Part shown: positions 19,355-28,172 of the stretch, piece by piece | Position numbering within the stretch: position 1 is the stretch's first letter | Layout of the letters: each line of letters begins with the position of its first letter | From: Candidatus Nitrotoga sp. CP45 | GTDB lineage: Bacteria; Pseudomonadota; Gammaproteobacteria; Burkholderiales; Gallionellaceae | Reading direction: 5' to 3' | NCBI GenBank assembly: GCA_003402375.1 | Contig: QFXJ01000011.1 | Location: 17,720-81,719, forward strand | DNA length: 64,000 nt | Notes under the pieces: model-generated | Databases searched by the model: none | The model's input: the letters and a program-made list of their open reading frames with translations, nothing else | Told to the model about the DNA's origin: nothing | Translations under genes and position numbers: made by a program

Positions 19355-19497
19355 TTTTCACCCCCTCCGGTTACGTTTACCTGCGGCTTGATCAAGCGGA
19401 ATCGAGTTTACAGCACAATTTAGATTTGACCCCGAACCAATTAATTTCGGCACCCTCGGACTAAGACAGGCTGCTAAAAGCTAAAGGACACATTCTG

Positions 19498-19657
19498 AAA
19501 AAAGCCCCTGAATCTAATTGAAACAGGGGCAAATGTCTTAACTAATGGGAGAGGTTAAGACTTCACGTTTAAGGAGGGAAAACGTGGCATAGCTTGCGCT
19601 ATACAGTGTATATAGGCCGGAGTACCATGAAATAGTTCCACTGTAATTGCAGTGGGA
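19498..19657 (-). ncRNA. Candidate structured small RNA with intrinsic terminator
   Basis: The 378-bp gap between two divergent genes carries four consecutive inverted repeats. Read on the minus strand: TCCCACTG/CAGTGGAA (19657-19636), AAACGT/ACGTTT (19585-19565), GTCTTAAC/GTTAAGAC (19561-19535), then GCCCCTG/CAGGGGC (19530-19504) followed directly by six T (19503-19498). The last is a good intrinsic terminator, yet no minus-strand gene lies upstream of it. Two loops are C/U-rich (TCCCTCCTT and CTCTCCCATTA). Alternatively, a plus-strand leader would present GGA motifs in loops, as CsrA-bound RNAs do. No known family recognised. Confidence 0.45.
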
Positions 19658-19732
19658 TAATTTTTTATTATGAGTGCTGACCAAATAAGCACGGTTGGAA
19701 CTGTAAGAATTTCAATTTAGGGGAGGTGTCTT

Positions 19733-20029
19733 ATGTCTGTGACTCTGATTAACTTGTTTGCAGTTCCGACTGGTAAGGAAGATGAATTTGTTAAGCTTTG
19801 GGAGGCTATAAAAGTAGACATTACCAAGCAGCCTGGATTCATCAGTGGAAAGTTTCACAAGAGCCTCAAGCCGGATAGTCGATTTAATTTCATCAATGTG
19901 GCTTTGTGGGAAAATGAAGAGATATATTGGAAGGCCTTTGAAAAAAGCGCAGCGCCCATGAAAGAAAAGTTACAACAGATGGGTGTGGAAATGATTCCGG
20001 CTCTTTATAACGCCATCTTCGAATATTGA
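19733..20029 (+). CDS. Antibiotic biosynthesis monooxygenase (ABM) domain protein
   Basis: A 98-residue dimeric ferredoxin-like fold protein of the ABM/YgiN type. Visible features are [23 protein letters not shown], then [13 protein letters not shown] and [20 protein letters not shown]. Family members range from heme-degrading or quinol monooxygenases to stand-alone small proteins of unknown role, so the substrate cannot be assigned. A strong ribosome-binding site (GGGGAGG) precedes ATG 19733. It may be cotranscribed with gloA 70 bp downstream, which would pair two small detoxification enzymes. Confidence 0.82.
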   Translation: MSVTLINLFAVPTGKEDEFVKLWEAIKVDITKQPGFISGKFHKSLKPDSRFNFINVALWENEEIYWKAFEKSAAPMKEKLQQMGVEMIPALYNAIFEY

Positions 20030-20055
20030 GTCAAGATATACCACAGTTGCTCTTT

Positions 20056-20081
20056 GCTGCTTGCGGCGGGGCGCTTTATTT
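20056..20081. repeat. Dispersed repeat core (second copy inside murI 3' end)
   Basis: The segment around GCTGCTTGCGGCGGGG followed by GCTTTATTT recurs at 36005-36030 with one base difference. Here it lies between the ABM gene and gloA. Confidence 0.6.
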
Positions 20082-20099
20082 AATCAGTTGGAGACACCT

Positions 20100-20486
20100 A
20101 TGCGAATTCTTCATACCATGCTCAGAGTAGGTAACCTGGATCGTTCAATTGCCTTTTATACAGAAGTGCTCGGAATGAAATTACTGCGTCGAAATGATTA
20201 TCCAGACGGAAAATTTACACTGGCATTTGTTGGTTACCAAGATGAAAAGGACGGGGCTGTTTTAGAGCTCACTTACAATTGGGGTGTTGAACAATATGAC
20301 CTGGGATCAGGTTATGGCCATGTTGCCATTGAAGTTGATAATGCTGGCGAGGCATGCGAACTCGTCAAGCAAAAAGGGGGAAGCGTAATCAGGGAAGCTG
20401 GGCCAATGAAGCATGGTACAACTGTTATTGCCTTCGTATCCGATCCGGACGGATACAAAATCGAATTTATCCAAAAGAAAAGCTGA
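20100..20486 (+). CDS. gloA: Lactoylglutathione lyase (glyoxalase I)
   Basis: Converts the methylglyoxal-glutathione hemithioacetal to S-lactoylglutathione. The product is 128 residues, a usual bacterial length. It starts [20 protein letters not shown] (metal-ligand His early), followed by [31 protein letters not shown] with a ligand Glu, GYGHVAIEV with a ligand His, and [11 protein letters not shown] with the last ligand Glu. All four Ni/Zn ligands are present. ATG 20100 follows GGAGAC; the frame is open 13 codons upstream within the dispersed repeat but lacks family similarity there. Confidence 0.95.
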   Translation: MRILHTMLRVGNLDRSIAFYTEVLGMKLLRRNDYPDGKFTLAFVGYQDEKDGAVLELTYNWGVEQYDLGSGYGHVAIEVDNAGEACELVKQKGGSVIREAGPMKHGTTVIAFVSDPDGYKIEFIQKKS

Positions 20487-20594
20487 CCCCGCAGGTTTTT
20501 CAGCCAGGATAAAATACGTTCTGCATAAATCACACACCCTCAGTTCTGAAGTAACAGAATGGGATTTTATTCAATTTATTAAGTTAGTCGATCC

Positions 20595-22958
20595 ATGCTC
20601 CCATCCATTGAACAACGTCTCACAGTAGAAATTGCTGCCAAGCCTGCACAGATTGCATCAGCCATTGCCTTGTTGGATGAAGGTGCAACCGTTCCTTTCA
20701 TCGCCCGTTATCGCAAGGAGGCGACTGGCGGATTAGACGACATCCAATTGCGGCTGCTGGAAGAGCGCTTGCGCTATCTGCGTGAACTGGAAGAACGTCG
20801 CGCTACGATCATTACCTCGATTACTGAGCAGGGCAAGATGACACCCCTGCTGTTGAATGCAATCACGCATGCCGAGGATAAGACCCATCTGGAAGATCTT
20901 TATCTACCCTACAAACCCAAACGACGCACCAAGGCGCAAATTGCGCTGGAGGCGGGGCTCGCACCGCTTGCCGATGCTTTGTTATCCAATCCGATGTTGC
21001 AACCTGAAGCAGAAGCAACCCAATACCTGAAACCACCTTTTACCATTGAGCAATGCGACAACCCTGGCGTGCCAGACATCAAGGCGGCGCTGGATGGTGC
21101 ACGCCAAATATTGTTGGAACGCTTCGCGGAAGATGCCACCTTGCTGCAATCGCTGCGCGAATATGTGCAAGAGCACGGCATCGTGGAATCTAAAGTGATC
21201 GAAGGCAAGGAAGAGCTTGCGGCGAAATATGCCGACTATTTCGATTACGCCGAATCGATCAAGACCATCCCTTCGCACCGCACATTAGCCATATTGCGGG
21301 GCCGTCGCGAGGAGCTGCTGAATGTGCGGTTGCGCCTCGACAGCGAAGCAGACAAAGCAAATTGGAGTACGCCGCATAATCCTTGCGAAATCCGTATTGC
21401 AAATCGGTTTGGCATTTCTCAGCAACAACGGCCTGCCGACAATTGGCTGATGGATACCGTGCGCTGGACATGGCGCGTGAAAAGTTTTTTGCATTTGGAA
21501 TCCGAGTTGATGGGCGCATTGCGGATCCGTGCGGAAACAGAAGCCATCAATGTATTCGCGCGTAACCTGAAAGATTTGCTGCTGGCTGCCCCAGCAGGCC
21601 CGCGCGTCACGATGGGACTTGATCCGGGGATACGCACCGGGGTCAAAGTGGCGGTAGTGGATGAGACTGGGAAAGTAGTGGATACCGCCGTCATCTATCC
21701 GCATCAGCCGAGAAATGACTGGGATGGTTCCTTGCACACTTTGGCAAAATTGGCAGAAAAACATCGCGTAGCGGTGATCGCTATCGGCAATGGCACGGCT
21801 TCGCGGGAGACAGACAAATTGGCGCTGGAGCTGATCAAACGCCATCCAGAGCTGAAGCTGACCAATGTCGTGGTATCCGAGGCGGGCGCATCGGTTTATT
21901 CGGCATCCGAAATTGCCTCGCGTGAGCTGCCTGATATGGATGTATCACTACGGGGTGCGGTCTCAATCGCCCGACGTTTGCAAGACCCGTTGGCCGAACT
22001 GGTGAAAATCGACCCGAAATCCATCGGGGTCGGACAATACCAGCACGATGTCGGCCAATCCCAATTGGCGCGTTCACTGGATGCCGTTGTTGAAGACTGC
22101 GTCAATGCCGTTGGCGTCGATGTAAATACCGCATCAGTCCCTTTGCTGGCCCGCGTTTCCGGGTTGAGCAGCACCGTAGCGCAGGGGATTGTGACTTACC
22201 GGGACAGCAAGGGCATGTTCACCTCTCGCGCTCAATTACGCGAGGTTCCGCGTCTGGGCGAAAAAACCTTTGAGCAGGCAGCGGGTTTCCTGCGCATCAT
22301 GGGGGGCAACAATCCGCTCGATGCCTCTGCCGTCCACCCTGAATCCTATCCGCTGGTGCAACGTATCCTCGCGGAGATCAAGCAGGACATTAAATCCGTC
22401 ATTGGCAATAGCCAGCTGTTGAATGCGCTGAGTCCCGCCAAATATGTGAACGAGCAATTCGGCCTGCCGACTATTTCTGACATACTAAAAGAACTAGAGA
22501 AACCGGGGCGCGACCCGCGTCCTGAATTTACCACAGCCACTTTTAGAGAAGGTATAGAACAATTGTCTGATTTGAAGCCAGACATGATCCTCGAAGGTGT
22601 TATTACCAATGTTGCTGCCTTTGGGGCGTTCGTGGATATTGGTGTGCATCAGGATGGATTGGTACATATTTCCGCCTTATCGAATAGCTTCGTGAGGGAT
22701 CCGCATGCGATCGTTAAAACTGGACAAGTGGTAAAAGTGAAAGTGCTGGAAGTGGACGAAAAACGTAAGCGCATCGCGCTCACCTTGCGCTTGACCGACG
22801 CTGCACCGCAACCAAACGGTAAACCTGAACCAAGAAACACACAGAGACAGCAAGATAGCCTGAGCCATACAAAGAGCGCAGTTGGAGACAAGCAACGAGA
22901 GCCTCCACGAACCGTACCAAGCGCTATGGCGGCCGCTTTTTCAAAAATTAAAACGTAA
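20595..22958 (+). CDS. tex: Tex family RNA-binding transcription accessory protein
   Basis: A 787-residue nucleic-acid-binding protein of the Tex/YhgF (Spt6-like) family. Domains in order: helical Tex N-terminus with [20 protein letters not shown] near residue 35; YqgF-type RNase H-like core with [19 protein letters not shown] around 335; a helix-hairpin-helix pair ([20 protein letters not shown] and [20 protein letters not shown]); and a C-terminal S1 domain ([30 protein letters not shown]). The Gln/Asn-rich extreme C-terminus is usual. The start [14 protein letters not shown] matches the family. Confidence 0.96.
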   Translation: MLPSIEQRLTVEIAAKPAQIASAIALLDEGATVPFIARYRKEATGGLDDIQLRLLEERLRYLRELEERRATIITSITEQGKMTPLLLNAITHAEDKTHLEDLYLPYKPKRRTKAQIALEAGLAPLADALLSNPMLQPEAEATQYLKPPFTIEQCDNPGVPDIKAALDGARQILLERFAEDATLLQSLREYVQEHGIVESKVIEGKEELAAKYADYFDYAESIKTIPSHRTLAILRGRREELLNVRLRLDSEADKANWSTPHNPCEIRIANRFGISQQQRPADNWLMDTVRWTWRVKSFLHLESELMGALRIRAETEAINVFARNLKDLLLAAPAGPRVTMGLDPGIRTGVKVAVVDETGKVVDTAVIYPHQPRNDWDGSLHTLAKLAEKHRVAVIAIGNGTASRETDKLALELIKRHPELKLTNVVVSEAGASVYSASEIASRELPDMDVSLRGAVSIARRLQDPLAELVKIDPKSIGVGQYQHDVGQSQLARSLDAVVEDCVNAVGVDVNTASVPLLARVSGLSSTVAQGIVTYRDSKGMFTSRAQLREVPRLGEKTFEQAAGFLRIMGGNNPLDASAVHPESYPLVQRILAEIKQDIKSVIGNSQLLNALSPAKYVNEQFGLPTISDILKELEKPGRDPRPEFTTATFREGIEQLSDLKPDMILEGVITNVAAFGAFVDIGVHQDGLVHISALSNSFVRDPHAIVKTGQVVKVKVLEVDEKRKRIALTLRLTDAAPQPNGKPEPRNTQRQQDSLSHTKSAVGDKQREPPRTVPSAMAAAFSKIKT

Positions 22959-23142
22959 AGCGCCGGTCGAAAATGCAACTCGATTCGTTCTTGTTAGGCA
23001 ACCAAAGAAGAATGAACAAAAGATCGTCTCGGTCATCTGTTAGATCAAATCACGTTGTCGGCATAACAAAACAAACTGACGGCGGTGCCATTGTCGGCAT
23101 TTTTTAGGGTGTCTATTTTTACGTTATACGTCTGGGTCCTGG

Positions 23143-23835
23143 ATGAGCAACCCCAAACTTGAATTGATTACAGAGTTTTTTAAACAGTGGGGTAAAGATA
23201 TTACCCGCGCTGAAAACCTGTTCAATACTGACGATTACTTTTTTGAGGGACTGCTTGTCCTATCTTGCTACATTGGGGCACTTGCTCGACATCGCTACCC
23301 GCAAGAAACAAAGGATTGGAAGTCATATAAAAAGATTGTTTCAGAGTATTCCGGACAGAATGCAATCTACGAAAACATAGACCTTCTCTTCTTTTACCAA
23401 TGGCCCAGATCCAAGCTCGCAAACGCCAAAACGTATAAACGCATGACTAACCATTCGGACTTAGTTGCTCTCCTTCAGGCGCAGTTTGGAGACGAGGACA
23501 ATATAAGGAACGATCCGAAGAGATACCAAAAAAGAGAAGACCTTCTTGCGTATATCGAGAGCAAAAATGTTGGTTGGTTCGATGAAGCCAATTTCATGCA
23601 ATACATCGAGTTGTTCTCCAACAACCAGATTCTTTATGAGTTCTTGCGCTGTGAGGCCGTACATAATGCCGATTTCCAGCTGTTTAGCCGCGCGTATCAG
23701 GTGGCAGATAACAAACAGACTTACGAAGACAATCACCAAATTAATCGCGCTGTGATATTAGCAACGGTTAAATGCATTGTTGAGAAACTCAAGAGCGAAT
23801 GTCTCGGTAATACAAAATGGCCCCAGGAGCTGTAA
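23143..23835 (+). CDS. Hypothetical protein with HEPN-like Rx4H motif
   Basis: A 230-residue, mostly helical, soluble protein with no signal peptide or membrane segment. I do not recognise the family. Near residue 169 the motif LRCEAVHNADF has the R-x4-H spacing of HEPN ribonucleases (R169, H174), preceded by a helix (YIELFSNNQILYEF) and followed by a long C-terminal helix (RAVILATVKCIVEKLKSE), a layout compatible with a HEPN bundle. It sits at the left edge of the RAYT/REP island, next to another unknown gene, which suits an accessory or defence role. No partner nucleotidyltransferase is adjacent. HEPN membership is inference from one motif. Confidence 0.55.
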   Translation: MSNPKLELITEFFKQWGKDITRAENLFNTDDYFFEGLLVLSCYIGALARHRYPQETKDWKSYKKIVSEYSGQNAIYENIDLLFFYQWPRSKLANAKTYKRMTNHSDLVALLQAQFGDEDNIRNDPKRYQKREDLLAYIESKNVGWFDEANFMQYIELFSNNQILYEFLRCEAVHNADFQLFSRAYQVADNKQTYEDNHQINRAVILATVKCIVEKLKSECLGNTKWPQEL

Positions 23836-23914
23836 CAGGTATAATATGTTGCTCAAGCCGATCCGCTACGTCGGCGCTTCGCGCCGCCTCCGCGGTCTGC
23901 TTAGCCATGTAGGT

Positions 23915-23934
23915 TGGGCACGTTTTTGTGCCCA
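23915..23934. repeat. REP palindrome upstream of RAYT copy A
   Basis: TGGGCAC-GTTTTT-GTGCCCA, a perfect 7-bp stem followed by ACGCGGATTC. The same module, with variations, precedes each of the four RAYT copies (25266-25286, 26471-26491, 28092-28147). Confidence 0.8.
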
Positions 23935-23962
23935 CGCGGATTCTATTTTGGAGTAGACAGCT

Positions 23963-24043
23963 GTGTCACGTTATCGCCGCGCAATGGCTGCAGGCTCAAG
24001 CTATTTCTTTACGGCGGTCGCTCACCGGCGACAGTCGATTCTA
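23963..24043 (+). pseudogene. RAYT copy A, 5' fragment (REP-associated tyrosine transposase)
   Basis: The first 27 codons of the element transposase (SRYRRAMAAGSSYFF, then AVAHRRQSIL) match copies B and D almost exactly, with GTG instead of ATG as start. Similarity ends abruptly at about 24043, where the flank of the unknown 348-residue gene begins. It is preceded by the REP palindrome and the conserved TTGGAGTAGACAGC leader. Clearly a remnant. Confidence 0.85.
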
Positions 24044-24098
24044 GGTTTCGCCGATACCCATGCCGACAATCTTTACTCTCAACTCGCGGAGTCATGTG

Positions 24099-25145
24099 AT
24101 GTTGGAAGTGATGCGCGATCACTTCGGGATCACTGAACCACGCATGCGCCGTGAGATTCAGGGACTGCACAAAGAGCTAATAAAAATTCTCGGCTCGAAG
24201 GGCATCAAGTACGAGAACCTACGTGCTGCACTTGTCCCTGCTATGGACAGGCAAGAAGCCGCGTTTATCTTTGACTCAACGGCATTCGACTCCGGTCATT
24301 ATGGCCGTGAAACATTCATGCATATTCTTCCGCTGCTTGAGCCAAGGGCTACTCAAAGCATATTGGTGGGCGACTTGCTAGGGCAGGACCAGCGATTAGT
24401 TGTCGAAATTCTTCGGGAGTCGATGATCCTATCACGCTCGTTCACGTTCAAACATTCAACTCTTCTCTACTGCGTCTACATAAACAACCTTTCAGATGCG
24501 GCTCTTTATCGCCTGCATCAAGGTCTTGCCAGCTGTCCGGCTTATCTCGGTCATATTCCGACAACGTTTGGCTCTCGTGCGAAAACATACGTTTCTCTTA
24601 GCGTGGCTAGCTTCGTCCTCAAGAGCGGTAAGACGCTCATCGTTGCGCATGAAGATGATCGAGCCAATTCGGAGAACATAAACATCACGCTGTATCCACT
24701 TGAAGAATACGACTACCGAGTGGCAAGTCTTCAGGGAATGTATTTTTCAACCTTTCTTGCATTCAAGATCGAACGTCCCTCTTTCAAAGAGTTCCAAATC
24801 GACACAGATCTGGCGCTGAATGCAATATCTGATGAGGTAGCGCTATTTGACGACTTCGCTGTACTTCTCGATGAAGCAAAGCATGGCTACCTGATTAACG
24901 AGAAACTTGGCAAGCTAAAGATAGCGGGGCTAGAAGCTGCTGACCGCGAATACATTGCCGCACTAATACAGTCTCAGTTGTCTGCCAACTACATTTACAA
25001 CCTGTCGTACCTTGAAGAGCATGACGTTATGAAATTTAACATTATGTTAGAGATACAGCGTTCAACAGGTTATCCAACCCGCATGACCGCCGCCCTTGAA
25101 TACTTGCCCGCGCAGCAAACTCTTCGCGTAATCACGCTTCACTAA
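24099..25145 (+). CDS. Hypothetical protein, RAYT-flanked
   Basis: A 348-residue soluble protein of unknown family. No signal peptide, transmembrane segment, Walker motif or known nuclease motif is visible. The N-terminus is charged and helical (DHFGITEPRMRREIQGLHKE), the middle has an alternating pattern (KTLIVAHEDDRANSENINITLY), and the C-terminus ends AALEYLPAQQTLRVITLH. ATG 24099 is preferred because GGAG lies 7 nt before it; an in-frame ATG at 24060 has no ribosome-binding site and lies on the RAYT-junction side. It sits between RAYT copies A and B and shares the island with a HEPN-like gene and a MazEF module. Function unknown; an accessory role is inferred from context only. Confidence 0.65.
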   Translation: MLEVMRDHFGITEPRMRREIQGLHKELIKILGSKGIKYENLRAALVPAMDRQEAAFIFDSTAFDSGHYGRETFMHILPLLEPRATQSILVGDLLGQDQRLVVEILRESMILSRSFTFKHSTLLYCVYINNLSDAALYRLHQGLASCPAYLGHIPTTFGSRAKTYVSLSVASFVLKSGKTLIVAHEDDRANSENINITLYPLEEYDYRVASLQGMYFSTFLAFKIERPSFKEFQIDTDLALNAISDEVALFDDFAVLLDEAKHGYLINEKLGKLKIAGLEAADREYIAALIQSQLSANYIYNLSYLEEHDVMKFNIMLEIQRSTGYPTRMTAALEYLPAQQTLRVITLH

Positions 25146-25206
25146 TAAAACCTAACCTTCCGCTCCAGAGGGACGCTATGCCGGCAAGCCGGCTTCGCGC
25201 CCCTGA

Positions 25207-25262
25207 GCCATGTAGCCATGTAGCCATGTAGCCATGTAGCCATGTAGCCATGTAGCCATGTA
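25207..25262 (+). repeat. Tandem repeat, 7 x GCCATGTA
   Basis: Seven perfect 8-bp units. A single GCCATGTA occurs at the equivalent place before RAYT copies A, C and D, so this is a local expansion of the REP-flank sequence immediately upstream of copy B. Confidence 0.95.
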
Positions 25263-25315
25263 GCGTGGGTACGTTTTTATGCCCACGCGGATTCGACATT
25301 TTGGAGTAGACAACT

Positions 25316-25709
25316 ATGTCACGTTTTCGCCGCGCAATGGCTGCTGGCTCAAGCTATTTCTTTACGGTGATCGCTTACCGGCGGCAGCCGATTCTATGTG
25401 ACGAAGCGATTCGCAACGCATTGCGCGCTTCTATCGAAAATGTGCGTGTGGCGCGTCCTTTCGTCATCGATGCATGGGTATTGTTGCCTGACCATTTACA
25501 TTGCGTGTGCACATTACCTGACGGTGATGCCGATTTTTCCACCCGTTGGATGATGATCAAGCAAGCGGTTTCTTTGGCCTGCATAGAAGATTATCGTCGC
25601 GCCGACTGGGTGACTGCATCAAAACTCAAACATCGCGAATCGACTATCTGGCAACGGCGATTCTGGGAACACTAAATTCGTGATGAAAATGATTTTGCCC
25701 GTCATACGG
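25316..25709 (+). pseudogene. RAYT copy B, 3'-truncated
   Basis: Y1/HUH transposase of the REP-associated class. From ATG 25316: SRFRRAMAAGSSYFFTVIAY, then FVIDAWVLLPDHLHCVCTLP containing the HxH metal motif (DHLH), then KLKHRESTIWQRRFWEH. A TAA at 25673 replaces a Gln codon (CAA in copy D). Similarity continues to about 25709 (IRDENDFARH) and stops just before the part with the catalytic Tyr, where the MazEF flank begins. Nonfunctional. Confidence 0.88.
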
Positions 25710-25759
25710 AGGAGTTATTCGAAAGAGATTTAATTGTGTTGCAGGCACGGTAAAAGCTC

Positions 25760-25781
25760 GTTACCATGCGTTTCATGTAAC
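25760..25781. promoter_or_regulatory. Inverted repeat, candidate MazEF operator
   Basis: GTTACCATG and CATGTAAC face each other across CGTTT, 16 bp before the mazE start. Toxin-antitoxin operons are usually autoregulated at such palindromes; binding is inferred. Confidence 0.45.
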
Positions 25782-25797
25782 AGTTAAAAGGGCAGTC

Positions 25798-26010
25798 ATG
25801 AGTGCAACAACATCACTACGTGTACAAAAACACCGCGCTGCGCTACGGGCAGCCGGGCTACGTCCGGTACAGATTTGGGTGCCGGATACGCGGCGTGCCG
25901 GATTCGCCGAAGAGTGCCGCCGTCAGTCGCTAAGCTTGCACAATGATGCGCATGAACGCGAGACCCTGGAGCAGCTTGCCTCTGTGGCGGACACAGAGGG
26001 TTGGCAGTGA
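25798..26010 (+). CDS. mazE: Antitoxin MazE-like (DUF3018 family)
   Basis: A 70-residue antitoxin of the DUF3018 type that commonly precedes MazF. It starts SLRVQKHRAALRAAGLRPVQIWVPD, a DNA-binding N-terminus, then has an acidic, flexible C-terminus (LEQLASVADTEGWQ) expected to wrap the toxin. The stop overlaps the toxin GTG start by 4 bp (GTGA), so the pair is translationally coupled. Located immediately downstream of truncated RAYT copy B. Confidence 0.85.
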   Translation: MSATTSLRVQKHRAALRAAGLRPVQIWVPDTRRAGFAEECRRQSLSLHNDAHERETLEQLASVADTEGWQ

Positions 26011-26330
26011 GGCGCGGCGACCTGGTGACGATTGCTTTGCAGGGTGATCTGGGCAAACCACGCCCAGCCTTGGTCATCCAGTCCGATTTATTCGAGGCAC
26101 ATCCTTCTGTAACCATTTTGCCGGTGACTGGCGAATTGCGCGATACACCGCTGTTCAGGATTTCAGTGCAGCCTAGCGCAAGCAATGGTTTGAGCAAGCA
26201 CTCGCAGGTCATGGTGGATAAACCGCAGTCAGTTGCACGCGAAAAGGTCGGTACGGTAATGGGTCGGCTGGATGATGAAACGATGATGGCAGTGAACCGC
26301 GCGCTGGCAATTTTTATAGGGGTTGCGTGA
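26007..26330 (+). CDS. mazF: MazF/PemK-family mRNA interferase toxin
   Basis: Sequence-specific endoribonuclease that halts translation when free of its antitoxin. The product is 107 residues from GTG 26007: RRGDLVTIALQGDLGKPRPALVIQSD is the conserved PemK N-terminus. It continues with ITILPVTGEL-type and RISVQPSASNGLSKHSQVMVDK segments, then VARERVGTVMGRLD-like ending. Conserved Arg and Thr of the active site region are present. GTG is used rather than the TTG at 26001 because the family starts at this residue and the ATGA-style overlap favours it. Confidence 0.88.
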   Translation: MRRGDLVTIALQGDLGKPRPALVIQSDLFEAHPSVTILPVTGELRDTPLFRISVQPSASNGLSKHSQVMVDKPQSVAREKVGTVMGRLDDETMMAVNRALAIFIGVA

Positions 26331-26519
26331 AGTGGTTGTGGCACTGAAAAAATTCAGTGCGCGGTTTCTTTAGTCCCATTTTATTGAGAGTTAAAAAAAC
26401 CACGTCTTATGGGCGTAGATCACCTGACTGATTTTGCTTGCTAGAGCGCAGCCTATACAGCCATGTAGAGTTGGCACGTTTTCTGTCCACGCGGATTCGT
26501 CATCTTGGAGTAGACGGCT

Positions 26520-26854
26520 ATGTCCCGTTATCGCCGCGCAATGGCTGCTGGCTCAAGCTATTTCTTTACGGTGGTCGTTTACCGGCGGCAGTCAGTTTTA
26601 GCAGAGAAGATTATCGTCGTGCCGACTGGGTGACTGCATCCAAACTCAAACATCGCGAATCGACTATCTGGCAACGGCGATTCTGGGAACACCCAATTCG
26701 TGATGAAAATGATTTTGCCCGCCATGTCGATTACATTCAATTCAACCCGGTTAAACACGGGCATGGTCAACGTGCGGTTAATTGGCCTCATTTGACATTT
26801 CACCGCTATGTGCGTGATGGGATATATGCGCATGATTGGGCTGTTGCGATGTAA
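26520..26854 (+). pseudogene. RAYT copy C, internal deletion
   Basis: The start (SRYRRAMAAGSSYFF, 26520 onward) and the 3' half (EDYRRADWVTASKLKHRES to NPVKHGHGQRAVNWPHLTFH) both match copy D. About 180 bp between CAGTC and GCAGAGAAG are missing, which removes the HxH motif and puts the two halves in different frames. The catalytic-Tyr segment (HVDYIQFNPVKHG) is kept in the 3' half. The C-terminal end is altered by TAA after AVAM. Confidence 0.88.
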
Positions 26855-26884
26855 GGTGCGGTGCTGGGGTATGATTGACGCTGA

Positions 26885-26940
26885 CCGCGTGGGCACACCC
26901 TCCGGGTGCGAGAACCTCTACGAGGCAAAGACGTGCCTAC
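26885..26940. repeat. 56-bp REP-type repeat downstream of RAYT copy C
   Basis: Nearly identical to the repeat at 28722-28777 and, in inverted orientation, to 28092-28147. It is internally palindromic (CACCC-TCC-GGGTG and CCTC-TAC-GAGG type arms). Confidence 0.85.
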
Positions 26941-26984
26941 ACTACTTGACTGGGTCATAGCCCCTGGACCGTCCAGACGATTTG

Positions 26985-27367
26985 GGACGCGCCCTGAAAC
27001 CGGCAAAACGCTGGTGTTTCTGACCAATGATACCAACTTGGATGCGTTGACCATCGCGGCTTTGTACAAGAAACGCTGGCAAGTCGAATTGTTCTTCAAG
27101 TGGATCAAGCCACATCTGCATATCAAGCGTTTTCTGGGTACGAGTGAGAATGTGGTGACGATATAAATATGGTGCGCGGGGTACGCCTACGTACTGATTG
27201 CTATCATTAAAAATGGAGCTTCAACTTAATGTACCTTTCTACACAATGTGACAGATATTGTTTGTCTCAATTTTTTAGAAAACCCTTATTTCATGGGCCT
27301 TGCAGCCGGATACTACCCGACCATTGCGCCACAACAATCTAACAAAATGATTTTGTTTGATTTTTAA
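26985..27367 (+). pseudogene. IS4-family DDE transposase, 3' remnant
   Basis: The frame reads KTLVFLTNDTNLDALTIAAL, then YKKRWQVELFFKWIKPHLHI and KRFLGTSENVV, the C-terminal third of IS4-type transposases including the DDE glutamate region (YxxRWxVELFFKWIK). A TAA follows VVTI. Beyond it, IW-A-YVLIAIIK and, in other frames, LQLNVPFYTM, QILFVSIF and NKMILFDF show the usual end of the protein in decayed form to 27367. The upstream two thirds are absent, with the copy-C REP abutting. Nonfunctional. Confidence 0.85.
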
Positions 27368-27450
27368 CCGGACACTAGTGTGCCATGTTAGCTAATAATA
27401 AGATGGCATTTAAGGTTACTTGAGCAAGTTGAGCTCAGAGGAGCATCATT

Positions 27451-28065
27451 ATGGCTGATGAAAATTCACTGAAACGGCATCACACACCTAAAGGTTTTTC
27501 CGATCAGTTGGCGCTTGCTTTCACAAAATTTGCGCGATTCTTCGCTGATTCTTTTTTCGCCCGCCGCTACGCTCACCGCGCGGTTGTGCTTGAAACGGTT
27601 GCCGCTGTGCCCGGTATGGTTGGCGGCGCTCTGCAACATCTGCGTTCCTTGCGTCGCATGGAAAGCGATAAGGGCTGGATTCATACATTGTTAGACGAAG
27701 CCGAGAACGAACGTATGCACTTGATGACCTTCATTAACATAGCCAAACCTATGTGGTTCGAGCGTTTGATCATTCTGCTCGCCCAGGGCGTCTTCTTCAA
27801 CGGTTTCTTTCTGCTATATCTTTTATCGCCAAGAACTGCGCACCGCGTCGTGGGCTACTTCGAGGAGGAAGCAATCTATAGTTACACGGAGTACCTCATT
27901 GAGATAGACAATGGAATTATTCCCAATATCCCCGCACCCCAAATCGCTATTGACTATTGGAAGCTGGCATCCGATGCACGCCTGAGAGATGTTATTGCCG
28001 TGGTCCGCGAAGATGAGTGCCATCACCGCGATGTAAATCATAAATTTGCCGACGAGCTGGCCTGA
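27451..28065 (+). CDS. aox: Alternative oxidase (cyanide-insensitive ubiquinol oxidase)
   Basis: Membrane-bound diiron quinol oxidase that reduces oxygen to water without proton pumping. The product is 204 residues. All diiron motifs are present: E48 in [16 protein letters not shown]87 and H90 in [11 protein letters not shown], the [12 protein letters not shown] motif around 137-147, and E189/H192 in [12 protein letters not shown]. Hydrophobic stretches such as [23 protein letters not shown] suit the interfacial helices. Strong ribosome-binding site (AGAGGAG). It lies between an IS4 remnant and RAYT copy D, with no other respiratory genes nearby, so it looks like acquired cargo. Length and motifs indicate a functional enzyme. 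Confidence 0.93.
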   Translation: MADENSLKRHHTPKGFSDQLALAFTKFARFFADSFFARRYAHRAVVLETVAAVPGMVGGALQHLRSLRRMESDKGWIHTLLDEAENERMHLMTFINIAKPMWFERLIILLAQGVFFNGFFLLYLLSPRTAHRVVGYFEEEAIYSYTEYLIEIDNGIIPNIPAPQIAIDYWKLASDARLRDVIAVVREDECHHRDVNHKFADELA

Positions 28066-28091
28066 TGCCAAGAGCTCAAAAAGCCATGTAG

Positions 28092-28147
28092 GTGGGCACG
28101 TTTTTGCCTCGTAGAGGTTCTCGCACCCGGAGGGTGTGCCCACGCGG
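28092..28147. repeat. 56-bp REP-type repeat, left flank of RAYT copy D
   Basis: Inverted copy of 28722-28777 with about one mismatch. It is a long palindromic version of the short REP (GTGGGCAC ... GTGCCCAC) with an inserted CCTCGTAGAGG hairpin segment. Confidence 0.9.
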
Positions 28148-28172
28148 ATTCGACATTTTGGAGTAGACAGCT

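Noticed and set aside
24060..24098. Upstream ATG for the 348-residue unknown protein
   Set aside because: No ribosome-binding site and it lies against the RAYT-A junction; ATG 24099 has GGAG at good spacing.
25207..25262. Possible CRISPR-like array
   Set aside because: The repeat unit is 8 bp with no spacers; it is a simple tandem repeat in a REP flank. No cas genes are present.
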